NCBI GenBank assembly: GCA_964291475.2
Contig: OZ220063.1
Coordinates: forward strand, 78,768-142,767
Reading direction: 5' to 3'
Length of the DNA stretch: 64,000 bases
DNA from: DAOUKH01 sp964291475
GTDB lineage: Bacteria; Chloroflexota; Dehalococcoidia; SHYB01
The notes beneath the pieces were generated by a model, which did no database searches, was not told where the DNA came from, and saw only the letters and a program-made list of their open reading frames with translations. A program made the translations under genes and the position numbers. This document shows positions 62,952 through 64,000 of this stretch, piece by piece (position 1 is the stretch's first letter; the number at the start of each line of letters is the position of its first letter).

Positions 62952-64000
62952 CTACGCCGAGGGCAGCCGGTGCGCCAGCGGCCACGCCTCCCGCTCCCGC
63001 GAGGGCAAGGCCACCGTCCCGCTGCCGGGTAGCACGTTGTCTCCGCGCTGGTTCACCGCCGACGTTTCGATGTCCACCACCGCCTCACCGTCGTCGTCGA
63101 CGTACTTCTTGACGACCTTGCCGGTGAATCGCACGGCGTCCGACAGGTACACGAAGTTGCGGTACTCGCCGTAATTGCGCTTGAGCCAGCCTTCGTCCCC
63201 CATCCAATTGAGGAAGAGTTGGATCTGCCAGGCGTGGCGTTGGGCCCCGGCGTCGTAGGGGAAGGGAAGACCGGCCGACTTCGCCGCCTGCTTGTTGTAG
63301 TGCACCCCGTAAACCGGCTCGAGCGCGTTCGTCTCCGGATCGCGGAAGGCCCACGCGGGATGGCGGGCGTACTCACGGAGTGCCGAGCCATGCGCCATGA
63401 TCTGCACCGGCGCCGCGCCGACGCAGTAGGCCACGATATCGGTGACCCCCAGCGGCCCCTTGATGATGGGCGGAAGCTCGTCGCCGACCTCGACATCCTC
63501 CCAGTAGCGGACCTCGCCGCCGCGCGGGCGCTCCGCAAGCGTCTCCGCTTGGATTGCCTCCAACTCGTCATCGGTCCACGGGTGAGGGAGGACCGTCTGG
63601 CTGTACTTGCCTTGCTTGCGGGCGGCGGGGCGCTCGGCGCGGACGAGCCAGGTCTTCGCCTTGGCCACCAATTCTCCACGCTGGTTCCGGTAGCGGGCCT
63701 CCTGGTACTCCATGATGAACCGCCCGGCGAATTTGCTCTGTTTCTCCTCGAAGCCGGTGAAGTCGGACTCCGGCGTGATCTTGTCGCCGACCAGCATGGG
63801 CCGGTAGAACTCCCAGTCGTTGCCCGAGTGGAAGGCGTGCACGCCGGGGAGCCCCTGCAGCACCCACGTGGGGAAGACGCTATAGACCCAGTTCTGCGGC
63901 GCGGAGAGCCCGCCGAAGCGCGTGCCTGCGGCATAGTCCGTCGTCAAGGTACAGCGGATTCGTGTCACCGATCCCGTTGACGAACTTCCGGATCGCCTCC
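62952..64000 (-). CDS. MaoC-like double hot-dog dehydratase (partial, one frameshift)
   Basis: Runs off the window edge. The first hot-dog domain reads EAIRKFVNGIGDTNPLYLDD then (after a frameshift near 63938) YAAGTRFGGLSAPQNWVYSVFPTWVL and FHSGNDWEFYRPMLVGDKITPE; the second is VGDELPPIIKGPLGVTDIVAYCVGAAPVQIMAHGS with VRFTGKVVKKY. Removing one G (minus strand) restores D-D-D-Y-A. MaoC enzymes hydrate or dehydrate acyl-CoAs. A frame beginning at the GTG at 63968 gives only a shortened start. Confidence 0.85.
   Translation of the reverse strand, partial: RRSGSSSTGSVTRIRCTLTTDYAAGTRFGGLSAPQNWVYSVFPTWVLQGLPGVHAFHSGNDWEFYRPMLVGDKITPESDFTGFEEKQSKFAGRFIMEYQEARYRNQRGELVAKAKTWLVRAERPAARKQGKYSQTVLPHPWTDDELEAIQAETLAERPRGGEVRYWEDVEVGDELPPIIKGPLGVTDIVAYCVGAAPVQIMAHGSALREYARHPAWAFRDPETNALEPVYGVHYNKQAAKSAGLPFPYDAGAQRHAWQIQLFLNWMGDEGWLKRNYGEYRNFVYLSDAVRFTGKVVKKYVDDDGEAVVDIETSAVNQRGDNVLPGSGTVALPSREREAWPLAHRLPSA

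Overview
GC-rich bacterial DNA that looks like a metagenome-derived Chloroflexota chromosome, most like marine SAR202 or other Dehalococcoidia. This is inferred from gene content, not from a tree. The pointers are several family III (CaiB/BaiF) CoA-transferases, crotonases, a thiolase with a DUF35 partner, LLM and amidohydrolase enzymes, NurA next to a HAS-barrel protein, HspR control of dnaK, a 23S rRNA gene unlinked from 16S, and selenoprotein machinery.

Layout. 1-1100: start of a complex I operon (nuoA-nuoB-nuoC, minus strand). 1.2-8.5 kb: CMD-family protein, HAS-barrel/NurA, selB, hemW, holA, a PHP protein. 8.6-16.2 kb: four CaiB/BaiF transferases mixed with YbjQ, a methyltransferase, a GNAT and an FMN-binding protein. 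16.3-19.85 kb: a strong promoter, a structured leader with its own terminator-like hairpin, 23S rRNA, initiator tRNA, terminator; no 16S or 5S. 19.9-25 kb: beta-propeller lipoprotein, cyclase, metallo-beta-lactamase-fold and SnoaL-like proteins separated by dispersed palindromic repeats and a five-unit hairpin array. 25-34.7 kb: SDR, a UGSC selenoprotein, two coupled ABC exporters, a crotonase/thiolase/DUF35 cluster. 34.8-44.6 kb: HTH-fused inositol-phosphate synthase, MFS, LLM enzyme, crotonase, chromate transporter, NudC, two amidohydrolases. 45.2-54.5 kb: dnaN, then a tetrapyrrole operon (regulator, siroheme synthase, hemA, hemC, cobA-hemD, hemB, an inserted toxin-antitoxin pair, hemL). 54.6-64 kb: sulfite-oxidase-like protein, small Zn-ribbon protein, hspR-dnaK, ApgM, a peroxiredoxin-like selenoprotein, a MerR/AsnC-type regulator, a TauE permease and a MaoC dehydratase running off the edge.

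The strongest result is selenium use. Two genes (26406-26951 and 60400-60888) have an in-frame TGA exactly at the redox position of their families (U-G-S-C and U-P-N-C). Each TGA is followed at a bacterial-SECIS-like distance by a hairpin with G in the first two loop bases, and the dedicated elongation factor gene selB lies in the same window. The tetrapyrrole operon supplies uroporphyrinogen III and precorrin-2 (siroheme/cobalamin direction); no hemE or later protoheme genes are seen.

Caution: at least nine single-base indels break otherwise intact genes (selB, hemW, holA twice, one CoA-transferase, methyltransferase, GNAT, thiolase, MaoC). They look like consensus errors more than decay. 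I annotate those genes across the break and mark where it lies.
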